64,000 nt of DNA from Inquilinus sp. Marseille-Q2685 (GTDB taxonomy: Bacteria > Pseudomonadota > Alphaproteobacteria > DSM-16000 > Inquilinaceae), in assembly GCF_916619195.1 (NCBI RefSeq), contig NZ_CAKAKL010000002.1, forward strand, positions 1,738,001-1,802,000, in the 5' to 3' direction. The notes under the pieces are model-generated. The model saw only the letters and a list, made by a program, of their open reading frames with translations. It searched no databases and was not told the DNA's origin. Shown here piece after piece: positions 1-7,325 of this stretch; position 1 is the stretch's first letter; the number at the start of each line of letters is the position of its first letter. The position numbers and the translations under genes were made by a program.

Positions 1-216
1 CTCCAGCCGCGCCGCGTCCTCGACCAGGCGTTCGCCCTCCGCGGTCAGGCGCCAGCCGCGCGGCAGCCGGTCGAACAGCCGGGTGCCAAGCGCCGCCTCC
101 AGCGCATCGACCCGCCGGGCCACGGTGGTGTGCTCGACGCCCAGCCGGCGCGAGGCGGCGGACAGCGAGCCGGCCCGCGCCAGGGCCAGGAAGTAGCGGA
201 CATCACCCCATTCCAT
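1..216 (-). CDS. LysR-family transcriptional regulator, N-terminal part (runs off window)
   Basis: The reverse strand from an ATG at 214-216 opens with MEWGDVRYFLALARAGSLSA and continues with AASRRLGVEHTTVARRVDAL and LGTRLFDRLPRGWRLTAEGE. This is the winged helix-turn-helix of LysR regulators, with helix 3 around residues 28-40; the 72 visible residues are all DNA-binding domain. The effector domain lies beyond the left edge, so the ligand is unknown. It is divergent from the quinone oxidoreductase at 310, the classic arrangement of a LysR regulator and its target. A perfect inverted repeat overlaps its own start codon, suggesting autoregulation (inference). Confidence 0.85.
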   Translation of the reverse strand, partial: MEWGDVRYFLALARAGSLSAASRRLGVEHTTVARRVDALEAALGTRLFDRLPRGWRLTAEGERLVEDAARLE

Positions 217-236
217 CCGTGCATCTTTGCACGGAT
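215..236. promoter_or_regulatory. Candidate LysR operator between lysR and qor
   Basis: Perfect 9-bp inverted repeat ATCCGTGCA-TCTT-TGCACGGAT. A further overlapping CGTGC half-site at 239-243 pairs with GCACG at 229-233. The repeat covers the LysR start codon, a usual position for autorepression, while qor begins 74 bp away. The symmetry is seen directly; the assignment to this regulator is inferred from position. Confidence 0.5.
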
Positions 237-309
237 TTCGTGCGAATTCCCGGACTTCCGAACGGATCATACCGGATCCATCTTCGCCCGACCGAACCGA
301 GGAGGCCGC

Positions 310-1296
310 ATGTCCACCACCACCCGCGCCATCCGCATCCACGCCACCGGCGGGCCGGAGGCGCTGTCGCTCGACACCGTCACCCTGGCCGAGCCCGGTC
401 CGGGCGAGATCCTGGTCCGGCAGCGCTTCGCCGGGGTCAATTTCGTCGACATCTACCACCGCACCGGCCTCTACGGTCAGCCGGCCCTGCCGGCCGGGCT
501 GGGCGTCGAAGGCGCCGGCACGGTGGAGCGGGTGGGCCCGGGCGTGACCGGCTTCCGCGAGGGCGACCGCATCGCCTATGCCGGGCTGCCCGCCGGCAGC
601 TACGCCGAACGCCGGCTGCTGCCGGCCGAGCGCGCCATCCGCCTGCCCGACGGCATCGGCTTCGACGTCGCCGCCGCGGTGCTGGTGCGCGGCCTGACCG
701 CCCATATGCTGTTCGAGCGGGTGCGGCCGCTGCGCCCCGGGGACACGGTGCTGATCCAGGCCGCGGCCGGCGGCGTCGGCGTGATCGCGACGCAATGGGC
801 CAAGCGGCGCGGCGCCACGGTGATCGGCACGGTCGGCGACGCCCGCAAGGCCGGGGTGGCGAAGGCGCATGGCGTCGACCACGCGATCCTCTACCGCGAG
901 ACCGACTTCGTCGCCGCGGTGCGCGAGGCGACCGGCGGGCGCGGCGCCGACATGGCGATCGACGGCGTCGGCGGCGACACACTGCTCCGGACCTTCGACG
1001 CCATGGCGCCCTACGGCCTGATCGCCAGCCTCGGCCAGGTCGGCGGCGGCCTGCCCACGATCGATGTCGGCGAGCTGGGACCCGCGCGGTCGATCGCCCT
1101 GGCCCGGCCCAGCGTGCTGCGCCACTACCTGCCCGACCCGGTGGTCTATCCCCGCGCCGCGGCCGAGGTGCTGGCCGAGGTCGAGGCCGGGCTGCGGCCG
1201 CTGATCGGCGCGGTCTACCCCCTGGCCGAGGCGGCGGAAGCCCACCGGGCGCTGGAGGCCGGCCGTACCAGCGGGTCGGTGCTGCTGGAGGTCTAG
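310..1296 (+). CDS. NAD(P)H:quinone oxidoreductase, zeta-crystallin type (MDR superfamily)
   Basis: 328-residue medium-chain dehydrogenase/reductase of the zeta-crystallin/Qor branch, which lacks the catalytic zinc. These enzymes reduce quinones or related electrophiles with NADPH in the cytosol. The GroES-like half contains GVNFVDIYHRTGLY near residue 43, and the Rossmann half has AAAGGVG near residue 150. The end GRTSGSVLLEV is typical of the family. ATG 310 is chosen over longer frames because GAGGAGG lies just upstream and the protein then has the family length. It is divergent from the LysR gene and probably its target (inference). The stop codon is followed directly by the 266-bp repeat. 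Confidence 0.9.
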   Translation: MSTTTRAIRIHATGGPEALSLDTVTLAEPGPGEILVRQRFAGVNFVDIYHRTGLYGQPALPAGLGVEGAGTVERVGPGVTGFREGDRIAYAGLPAGSYAERRLLPAERAIRLPDGIGFDVAAAVLVRGLTAHMLFERVRPLRPGDTVLIQAAAGGVGVIATQWAKRRGATVIGTVGDARKAGVAKAHGVDHAILYRETDFVAAVREATGGRGADMAIDGVGGDTLLRTFDAMAPYGLIASLGQVGGGLPTIDVGELGPARSIALARPSVLRHYLPDPVVYPRAAAEVLAEVEAGLRPLIGAVYPLAEAAEAHRALEAGRTSGSVLLEV

Positions 1297-1562
1297 CCCG
1301 GATCTCTCACACCCCCTACGCCCTGCGTCGCCTTGCGGCGAGTCGGATGCGGGGGCGGGACGCGAAAAGCGTATAGGGACATACGGTTGAGCGGCCCGCG
1401 CCCGCAGGCGGCCGCCGCAAGGCGATCCTTCGGGCCGGTTGAAAATGCCGACAGGGTGCGTCGAACGGCTTGCCCGATGCATCCCCATCGCGCTGCGCCG
1501 CTCTCCTGCCCTGTCGGCATTTTGAACCGGCGCAGGACGCAGGGGGTGTGAGAAATCCGGCC
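1297..1562 (+). repeat. 266-bp nested inverted repeat, copy A
   Basis: Ends are imperfect terminal inverted repeats of about 30 bp: left CCGGATCTCTCACACCCCCT, right end in reverse complement CCGGATTTCTCACACCCCCT. Inside, CCGGTTGAAAATGCCGACAGG near 1437 pairs with the complementary CTGTCGGCATTTTGAACCGG near 1511, making a second nested palindrome. An inverted copy of the same length is at 54157-54422 with about 11 substitutions and no gaps by hand. The copy begins at the base after the qor TAG stop and ends 4 bp before the stop of the convergent SRAP gene. No transposase is present. It could be a MITE-like element or a bidirectional terminator. Confidence 0.85.
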
Positions 1563-1566
1563 TAGG

Positions 1567-2151
1567 TCAGCCGATCTGCACGACCGTCAGGCTCCCTGCC
1601 GGCAGCGGCTTCAGCAGGGTCTTCGCGGACACGGCGGGATCCAGCCAGGCGGCCCAGTCGGCGCGGTCCAGGAGGGCGACCTGGCGGTCGTGGTAGGGCG
1701 CGATGTCCGGCCCGGGCGGCGTGGTCAGCATGGTGAAGGCCTCGCCCACATCGGGCGCGGCCCGCCAGATCCCGGCGATGCAGAACCAGGGCTGTCCTGT
1801 CCGGGTGAACCGCCACTTGTCCTTGCGCTTCTTGCCCGGCTCCGCCGGGTCGGTGAACTCGGTGAAGCCGTCGGCGATGATCAGGCAGCGGCCGGTGGCG
1901 AACTCACGGCCGTCGGAGCGGAAGTTGTAGACCGGCCTGCCGCCCGGCCCCGGCCAACTCCAGCGCCGCTGCACCAGGTCGCCCGCCCCGCCTTCGGCCA
2001 TGCGGACGATCGGCGCCGTCTCGGTGATCCGGATGCTGTCCCGCGCCTCGAGGTTCGGCGTGCCCTCGGAGGCGCGGAGCTCGATGCCCGCGGCCGCGAA
2101 GTCCTGGTTGACGGTCGCGACATCCACCTTCGAGCTGTACTCGTTGCACAT
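1567..2151 (-). CDS. SRAP domain protein (YedK/HMCES family)
   Basis: 194-residue SOS-response-associated peptidase-fold protein. This family crosslinks covalently to abasic sites in single-stranded DNA through the amino-terminal Cys2 and so shields them. ATG 2149-2151 is chosen because it puts Cys at position 2 (MCNEYS), which is essential in the family; the frame extends 29 codons further upstream but would bury the cysteine. Other family landmarks are ADGFTEFTDP with the active-site Glu and PYHDRQVALL with the conserved His. It lies 29 bp downstream of xth on the same strand, so the two DNA-repair genes may be cotranscribed. Confidence 0.9.
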   Translation of the reverse strand: MCNEYSSKVDVATVNQDFAAAGIELRASEGTPNLEARDSIRITETAPIVRMAEGGAGDLVQRRWSWPGPGGRPVYNFRSDGREFATGRCLIIADGFTEFTDPAEPGKKRKDKWRFTRTGQPWFCIAGIWRAAPDVGEAFTMLTTPPGPDIAPYHDRQVALLDRADWAAWLDPAVSAKTLLKPLPAGSLTVVQIG

Positions 2152-2180
2152 CGGCGTCCCCCCCCTCTTCGCGCTGCAGC

Positions 2181-2960
2181 TTACCGGGCCTTCCCGAGAT
2201 CGATCCAGGCCGGCGCGTGATCGCTGGCCTTCTCCCATCCGCGGACATGCCGGTCGACGCCGGCCGCCTTCAGCCGCTTGGCCAGTCCCGGGCTCAGCAA
2301 CAGATGGTCGATCCTGAGCCCAGCGTCGCGGGCATAGGCGTTCCGGACATAGTCCCAGAAGGTATAGATCCGCTCGCCTGGATGCCGCTTTCGCAGCGCA
2401 TCGATCCAGCCCTGCGCTGTCAGCCGCCGGAACGCCTCCCGCACCTCCGGCCGGAACAGCGCGTCGTCGACCCAGCGCTCCGGCTTATAGACGTCGAAGT
2501 CGGTGGGCATGACGTTGAAGTCGCCGGCCAGGACGACCGGGGCGCCGGAGGCCAGCAGCTCGGCGGCACGGGCGGCGAGCCGTTCGAACCAGCGCAGCTT
2601 GAAGTCGAATTTCGGCCCGGGTGCCGGGTTGCCGTTCGGCAGGTACAGGCACCCGACCAGCATTCCCGCGACCGCCGCCTCGATGTAGCGGCTGTGGCTG
2701 TCGTCCGGATCGCCCGCCAGGCCGCGACGGGTCTCGATCGGCTCGGTGCCGCGCGCCAGGATGGCGACGCCGTTCCAGCCCTTCTGCCCATGCCAGATCG
2801 CGCCATAGCCGGCGGCGCGGATCGCGGCGACCGGGAACCGCTCCTGCGGCGCCTTCAGCTCCTGCAGGCAGACGATGTCGGGCGCCGCCTCGCCCAGCCA
2901 GCGCAGCAGCACCGGCAGGCGGCCGTTGATGCCGTTGACGTTGAAGGTCGCGACTCTCAT
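2181..2960 (-). CDS. xth: Exodeoxyribonuclease III (AP endonuclease)
   Basis: 259-residue exonuclease/endonuclease/phosphatase-fold enzyme that cleaves DNA 5' to abasic sites and removes 3' blocking groups in base-excision repair. Motifs in order: NVNGIN near residue 7, CLQELK near 35 (metal-binding Glu), LAGDFNVMPTD near 147, GLRIDHLLLSP near 222, and SDHAPAWIDL at the end with the catalytic Asp-His. Length and motif spacing match bacterial Xth/ExoA. The start is the ATG at 2958-2960, giving MRVATFNVNGING. It faces the VOC gene at 3027 across 66 bp. Confidence 0.93.
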   Translation of the reverse strand: MRVATFNVNGINGRLPVLLRWLGEAAPDIVCLQELKAPQERFPVAAIRAAGYGAIWHGQKGWNGVAILARGTEPIETRRGLAGDPDDSHSRYIEAAVAGMLVGCLYLPNGNPAPGPKFDFKLRWFERLAARAAELLASGAPVVLAGDFNVMPTDFDVYKPERWVDDALFRPEVREAFRRLTAQGWIDALRKRHPGERIYTFWDYVRNAYARDAGLRIDHLLLSPGLAKRLKAAGVDRHVRGWEKASDHAPAWIDLGKAR

Positions 2961-3026
2961 GCGCTGCGGAACGGCGACGCGGCGGATCCCGTTCCGAGTC
3001 CAGGACGCCCGATCGGGAGAACGCAC

Positions 3027-3437
3027 ATGGCCAGGCTCGGTTCGCTCAGCCACATCTATCTGACGGTCACCGATGTCGAGCGCTCGGCGGCGTTCTATCG
3101 GCCGGTGCTGGAGTTCCTCGGCTTCAAGCTGGTGAAGATCGACCCGGACCGCGCCGCCTGGGACGCACCCGCCGGCGGCGCCCCGCAGCGCTTCACCCTG
3201 GTCGCGGCGAAACCCGATCGCGCCTATCTCGGCCACGACCGGTACTCCCCAGGGCTGCACCACATCTGCTGGCATGCCGACAGCCGCGAGCAAGTCGACG
3301 CGCTGCACCGCCTGCTGCGGGAGCGCGACCTGACCGTCCTGGATGCGCCCGCCGAGTACGGCTATGCCCCCGGCTACTACGCCGTGTTCTTCGCCGATCC
3401 CGACGGGATCAAGCTGGAGCTCGCGCACATCCCGTAG
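3027..3437 (+). CDS. VOC (glyoxalase/bleomycin-resistance) family protein
   Basis: 136-residue single-module vicinal-oxygen-chelate protein. The fold is shown by SHIYLTVTDVERSAAFYRPV at the start, PGLHHICWHADS in the middle and VFFADPDGIKLELAHIP at the end. These carry the usual His/His/Glu metal ligands. The reaction cannot be read from sequence: the family includes lyases, dioxygenases and fosfomycin- or bleomycin-resistance proteins. It ends 2 bp before the convergent stop of the amidohydrolase gene, with no intergenic repeat. Confidence 0.85.
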   Translation: MARLGSLSHIYLTVTDVERSAAFYRPVLEFLGFKLVKIDPDRAAWDAPAGGAPQRFTLVAAKPDRAYLGHDRYSPGLHHICWHADSREQVDALHRLLRERDLTVLDAPAEYGYAPGYYAVFFADPDGIKLELAHIP

Positions 3438-3439
3438 GC

Positions 3440-4330
3440 TCAGCCGAAGCCGTACAGCCGGGCCGGGTTGGCGGCGAGGACGGCGTCGCGCTGCGCCGGG
3501 TCGGGCACCCAGTCGGCCAGCAGGTCCAGCAGCTCGCCGACATTCGGCATCGGACCGGGATGCGCGACATGCGGCCAGTCGCTGCCCCACACCATCCGGT
3601 CCGGCGCGGCCTCGACCAGGGCGCGGGCGAAGGGGATGGTGTCGGCATAGGGCGGGCCGGCCGTCGAGACGCGGAAGGCGCCGGACAGCTTGACCCAGCC
3701 CTTGCCCCGGCGCAGCAGGCCCAGCAGCGCCTGGAACCCGGGATGGCCGATCCCGGCCGAGACCGGCATGTGGCCCATATGGTCGACGACGAAGGGTACC
3801 GGCAGCCGCTCCAGCCGCGGTGCCAGCTCGGGCAGCGTCCGGGCGTCGAGCAGGAACTGCAGGTGCCAGCCCAGCTCGCGGCAGCGGTCGCCGAAGCGCT
3901 CCAGCCGGTCGAAGCCGACGCCGCCGCCGAACAGCACGTTGAGGCGCAGGCCGACCACGCCGGCGTCCTTCAGCCGCGCCAGCTCCACGTCGGGCGCGTC
4001 GGCCTCGACCACGGCGATGCCGCGCAGCCGGCCGCGGTTGGCCTGCAGCGTCTCGACCATCAGCCGGTTGTCGGTGCCGTGCACGCTGACCTGGACCAGC
4101 ACGCCGCGGGCCATGCCGACCGCGTCGAGCATGCCGAGATAGGCTTCCGGCGGCGCCTCGGGCGGGGTGTAGCTGCGGGTCGCGACCAGCGGGTAATTCG
4201 GCGGCCCGCCGATGACATGGGCGTGGGTGTCGCAGGCCCCGGCCGGCAGCACGATCCGGCGCGGCGGCCGCGGCGCCGGGTCCGGGCCCTGGCACAGCGG
4301 CGCGGTGGGCAGCGGGTCAGCCGTCGACAT
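3440..4330 (-). CDS. Amidohydrolase, 2-pyrone-4,6-dicarboxylate lactonase (LigI)-like
   Basis: 296-residue amidohydrolase-2 TIM-barrel hydrolase. Metal-binding CDTHAHV lies near residue 33, VQVSVHGTDNRLMVETL near 80 (closely resembling the LigI segment), VVDHMGHMP near 185 and VWGSDWPHVAHP near 250. LigI opens the pyrone lactone in the protocatechuate 4,5-cleavage pathway. The exact substrate here is uncertain because many LigI relatives act on other lactones. The gene overlaps the upstream MFS transporter by 14 bp, implying translational coupling and a transporter-hydrolase pair for an aromatic or lactone acid (inference). Confidence 0.8.
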   Translation of the reverse strand: MSTADPLPTAPLCQGPDPAPRPPRRIVLPAGACDTHAHVIGGPPNYPLVATRSYTPPEAPPEAYLGMLDAVGMARGVLVQVSVHGTDNRLMVETLQANRGRLRGIAVVEADAPDVELARLKDAGVVGLRLNVLFGGGVGFDRLERFGDRCRELGWHLQFLLDARTLPELAPRLERLPVPFVVDHMGHMPVSAGIGHPGFQALLGLLRRGKGWVKLSGAFRVSTAGPPYADTIPFARALVEAAPDRMVWGSDWPHVAHPGPMPNVGELLDLLADWVPDPAQRDAVLAANPARLYGFG

Positions 4331-5582
4331 GCAGGGTCTTCCCCTTGGTTTCGGGCAGGGCCAGCGCGGCGACGAACAGCAGGGCGTAGGCGCCGATCGC
4401 GAAGACCGCGATCGCCCGGCCCAGCGGCATGCCGGCGCTGAGATAGCCGACCAGCATCGGGAACAGGGCGCCGACGCCGCGTCCGAAATTGTAGGCGAAG
4501 CCCTGGCCGGAGCCGCGCACCCGGGTCGGGAACAGCTCGGTCAGGAAGGCGCCGACGCCGCTGAAATAGCCCGAGCCGAAGAAGCCGAGCGGGAAGCCCA
4601 GCAGCAGCACCGCCTCGTTGCTCAGGTTCAGGCTGGTATAGGCGAACACCATGACGATGGCGCAGGCCGAGAACAGGAAGAACAGCTTCTTCCGCCCGAT
4701 CCGGTCGGCGAGATAGGCACCGACCAGATAGCCCGTGAACGACCCGGCGATGACCACGGCGAGATAGCCGCTGCTGCCGATGTCCGACAGGCCCTGGCCC
4801 TTGAGATAGCTCGGCAGCCAGGTGGTGATGGCGTAGTAGCCGCCCTGCGCGCCGGTGGTCAGCAGCGAGGTCAGGATCGTGATCTTCAGGACCGGGCCGG
4901 AGAAGATTTCGAGCAGCCCGGGCCGGTCGCCGGTCTCGGCGATCCGGCGCTGCGTCTCGGCGAACACCGGCGGCTCGTCGACGAAGCGGCGCAGGAAGAA
5001 CACCAGGACCGCCGGCAGGATGCCGATGAAGAACAGGTAGCGCCAGGCGACGGACGGGTCGAAGGCCAGGAACAGCACCGTCTTGACGATCAGCGCCACC
5101 GCCCAGCCGATGGCCCAGCCCGACTGCACCGTGCCCACGGCCTTGCCGCGATGCTCGGCCCGGATCACCTCGCCCATCAGCACGGCACCGGCGGCCCATT
5201 CGCCGCCGAAGCCGAAGCCCATCAGGGCGCGGGCGATCAAGAGCTGCTCGAAGCTCTGAGCGAAGCCGCTGAGGAAGGTGAAGACCGAGAACCACAGGAT
5301 GGTCAGCTGCAGCGTCCGCACCCGGCCGATGCGGTCGGCCAGCAGGCCCGCGGCCCAGCCGCCGACGGCGGAGCAGAGCAGCGTCACCGTGGCGATCTGG
5401 CCGGCCTGGGCGTTGGTCAGGCTCCACAGCGCGATGATGGTCGGGATCACGAAGCTGTAGATCTGGACGTCCATCGCATCCAGGCCCCAGCCGGCGAAGC
5501 AGGCCCAGAAGGTCCGCCGCTCCGGCGGCGTCATCTCCTGGAACCAGGCGGTCGGGCTGGTGTCGGCCGTCTCCGTCGTCAT
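4317..5582 (-). CDS. MFS transporter, aromatic acid/metabolite:H+ symporter type
   Basis: 421-residue, 12-helix major-facilitator protein of the inner membrane. GWGLDAMDVQIYSFVIPTI in helix 1 matches the D-x-x-D type motif of the aromatic acid:H+ symporter family. The loop 2-3 signature GLLADRIGRVRTLQLTI and loop 8-9 AYLADRIGRKKLFF are clear, as is ALMGFGFGGEWAAGAVL in helix 4. It probably imports a carboxylic acid by proton symport. It is the first gene of a two-gene unit with the LigI-like hydrolase. About 190 bp separate it from the maiA stop. Confidence 0.87.
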   Translation of the reverse strand: MTTETADTSPTAWFQEMTPPERRTFWACFAGWGLDAMDVQIYSFVIPTIIALWSLTNAQAGQIATVTLLCSAVGGWAAGLLADRIGRVRTLQLTILWFSVFTFLSGFAQSFEQLLIARALMGFGFGGEWAAGAVLMGEVIRAEHRGKAVGTVQSGWAIGWAVALIVKTVLFLAFDPSVAWRYLFFIGILPAVLVFFLRRFVDEPPVFAETQRRIAETGDRPGLLEIFSGPVLKITILTSLLTTGAQGGYYAITTWLPSYLKGQGLSDIGSSGYLAVVIAGSFTGYLVGAYLADRIGRKKLFFLFSACAIVMVFAYTSLNLSNEAVLLLGFPLGFFGSGYFSGVGAFLTELFPTRVRGSGQGFAYNFGRGVGALFPMLVGYLSAGMPLGRAIAVFAIGAYALLFVAALALPETKGKTLHVDG

Positions 5583-5770
5583 GCTGCCCCCTCGTTTGTT
5601 ACCGGATTTTGGGACCGGTGGTTGTTCAGGAGACCGTGTCGGAAACGCGTCGGCGTGCGTCGGATAGCGATGGTTCCGAGAACCGGAGCGCAGCGGACGT
5701 TTGGTCCGTGAGCACCGGAAGCGCAGGAACCGCCGCTAGACGGCCGCGCCGGCGTGTTTCCGGCACGGTC

Positions 5771-6412
5771 TTAGGCTTCCGCGTCGCCCTGGCGCTCCGG
5801 CGCCGCCTCGGCGAAGGCCGGCAGCGCCACCGCCCGCTCCTCGATCCCCAGCAGCGTCGGATAGGGGTTGAGGTCGCAGTCGAAGCGGCGGGCGTTGTAC
5901 AGCTGCGGGATCAGGCAGCAATCGGCGACGGTCGGCATCGCGCCGTGGCAGAAGGCCCCGGTGTCCGGCGATCGGGACAGCTGGATCTCCAGCGCGCCGA
6001 GACCCTCCGCCACCCAGTGCCGGTACCACTCCTCGATCGCCGCCTCGTCATGGCCGAGCGGCGAGCGCAGATAGCGCAGCACGCGCAGGTTGTTGATCGG
6101 ATGGATCTCGCAGGCGATCGACAGCGCGATCGACCGCACCCGGGCCCGGCCTGCCGGGTCGGGCGGCAGCAATGGCGGGTTGGGATGGGTTTCCTCGAGA
6201 TATTCGATGATGGCGAGGGACTGGGTGATCACCGCCCCCTCGCCTTCCAGCGCCGGCACCAGCTTCTGCGGGTTCAGCGAGCGGTAGGGCTCGGCCGCCT
6301 GCTCGCCCCGGCGCAGATGATGGAACACCGAATCGTAGTCGAGCCCCTTCAGCGCCATGGCGATACGGACCCGATAGGCGGCCGAGGAGCGGTAATAGGT
6401 GTGCAGCTTCAT
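5771..6412 (-). CDS. maiA: Maleylacetoacetate isomerase (zeta-class glutathione transferase)
   Basis: 213-residue thioredoxin-fold plus alpha-helical GST. YYRSSAAYRVRIAMALKGL near residue 6 is the bacterial MaiA active-site signature, followed by NPQKLVPALEGEGAVITQSL with the cis-Pro and glutathione-binding QS. The helical domain has IACEIHPINNLRVLRYL and ADCCLIPQLYNARRF. The enzyme isomerises maleylacetoacetate to fumarylacetoacetate in tyrosine or homogentisate breakdown, using glutathione as cofactor. Fumarylacetoacetase and homogentisate dioxygenase are not in this window. It is divergent from the HAD gene at 6479 across 66 bp. Confidence 0.88.
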   Translation of the reverse strand: MKLHTYYRSSAAYRVRIAMALKGLDYDSVFHHLRRGEQAAEPYRSLNPQKLVPALEGEGAVITQSLAIIEYLEETHPNPPLLPPDPAGRARVRSIALSIACEIHPINNLRVLRYLRSPLGHDEAAIEEWYRHWVAEGLGALEIQLSRSPDTGAFCHGAMPTVADCCLIPQLYNARRFDCDLNPYPTLLGIEERAVALPAFAEAAPERQGDAEA

Positions 6413-6478
6413 GGCTTGGGTCGGCTTTCCCCGCGTGCTACCAGCGACTCCACATAGCCCGAAGCGGAGCCTCTTGCC

Positions 6479-7105
6479 ATGACCTCGTCACGCCCGGACC
6501 TGCCGCGTCCGACCGTCGTCTTCGACATCGGCGCCGTGCTGCTCGAGTGGAACCCGCGGCATCTCTATCGCAAGCTGTTCGCGGACGAGGCGGCGATGGA
6601 ACTGTTCCTGGCCGAAGTCTGCACCCATGACTGGAATCTGTCGATGGATGCCGGCACGCCCTTCGCCGAGGCCGTCGCCGCGAAGGTCGCCGAGTTCCCG
6701 CATCACGAGCCCCTGATCCGCGCCTTCGACGAGCGCTGGGAGGAGATGGTGCCCCATGTCATCGAGGGCACGGTCGAGATCCTGAAGGGGCTGAAGGACC
6801 GCGGCGACAAGGTCTATGCCATCACCAACTTCTCGGCCGAGAAGTTCGCGCTGGCGCTGACCAAATGGCCGTTCCTGGGCTGGTTCGACGGCGTCATCGT
6901 CTCGGCCCATGAGAAGCTGCTGAAGCCCGATGCGCGGATCTACCGGCTGCTGGAGAGCCGCTTCGGCCTCACCCTCTCGGACTGCATCTTCATCGACGAC
7001 AACCCCGACAACGTCGCCGGCGCCCGCGCCGTCGGCATGCGCGCCATCCGCTTCGAATCGCCCGAACAGGCACGGCGGGAGCTGATCGAGATGGGGGCGC
7101 TGTAG
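6479..7105 (+). CDS. HAD-superfamily phosphatase, YihX-like (subfamily IA)
   Basis: 208-residue Rossmannoid hydrolase. Motif I is VVFDIGAVLLEWNPRHLY near residue 14, where the usual DxD reads DxG as in YihX-type sugar phosphatases. Motif II is AITNFSAEKF, motif III LLKPDARIYRLL and motif IV CIFIDDNPDNVAGA. The DxG variant suggests an altered general-acid position, as in the alpha-glucose-1-phosphatase group. The substrate is not readable from sequence. The start ATG 6479 follows TCTTGCC; no strong Shine-Dalgarno is visible. A REP palindrome begins 16 bp after the stop. Confidence 0.82.
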   Translation: MTSSRPDLPRPTVVFDIGAVLLEWNPRHLYRKLFADEAAMELFLAEVCTHDWNLSMDAGTPFAEAVAAKVAEFPHHEPLIRAFDERWEEMVPHVIEGTVEILKGLKDRGDKVYAITNFSAEKFALALTKWPFLGWFDGVIVSAHEKLLKPDARIYRLLESRFGLTLSDCIFIDDNPDNVAGARAVGMRAIRFESPEQARRELIEMGAL

Positions 7106-7121
7106 GCGCCTCATCCCCTCT

Positions 7122-7209
7122 CGTCATTGCGAGGAGGCGAAGCCGACGAAGCAATCCAGGGGCCGGTGCGCACCGGCCCCTGGATTGCTTCGCTGCGCTC
7201 GCAATGACG
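7122..7209. repeat. REP-like palindrome with perfect 22-bp arms
   Basis: GAAGCAATCCAGGGGCCGGT... at 7148-7169 is followed with no spacer by its exact reverse complement at 7170-7191. Outer arms CGTCATTGCGAG at 7122-7133 and CTCGCAATGACG at 7198-7209 are also complementary. The 'cattgcgag ... gaagcaatcc' signature is a dispersed palindrome type widespread in alphaproteobacteria. It may terminate the HAD transcript and insulate the downstream met operon. Confidence 0.85.
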
Positions 7210-7244
7210 TTTATAGGGCTATCCCGCAGGCGCTCCACACAAAC

Positions 7245-7264
7245 ACATAAAGACATGTTTATGT
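7245..7264. promoter_or_regulatory. Palindromic operator before the ArsR-MT/metF operon
   Basis: ACATAAAGACATGTTTATGT: 7-bp arms ACATAAA and TTTATGT are perfectly complementary around a 6-bp centre, with 8 of 10 pairs matching over the full 20 bp. It stands out as an AT-rich island in GC-rich surroundings, 61 bp before the GTG start. ArsR dimers bind operators of this size and symmetry, so autoregulation by the fused ArsR domain is the simplest reading (inference). Confidence 0.65.
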
Positions 7265-7325
7265 CTTGCTGGGAGTTTGCTATCCTCCCCTCGGTGCAAG
7301 CTGAGGAGCGGGAGGCCGGAGGGTC

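Noticed and set aside
2181..4295. 704-codon frame that would fuse exonuclease III to an upstream segment.
   Set aside because: The upstream part is a shifted reading of the amidohydrolase gene and the VOC antisense; Xth has its own ATG at 2960 and family length.
5583..5770. Small gene between maiA and the MFS gene.
   Set aside because: Short frames here are shadows of maiA with no Shine-Dalgarno or recognisable sequence; I see nothing else except a weak ACCGG/CCGGT inverted pair near 5600.
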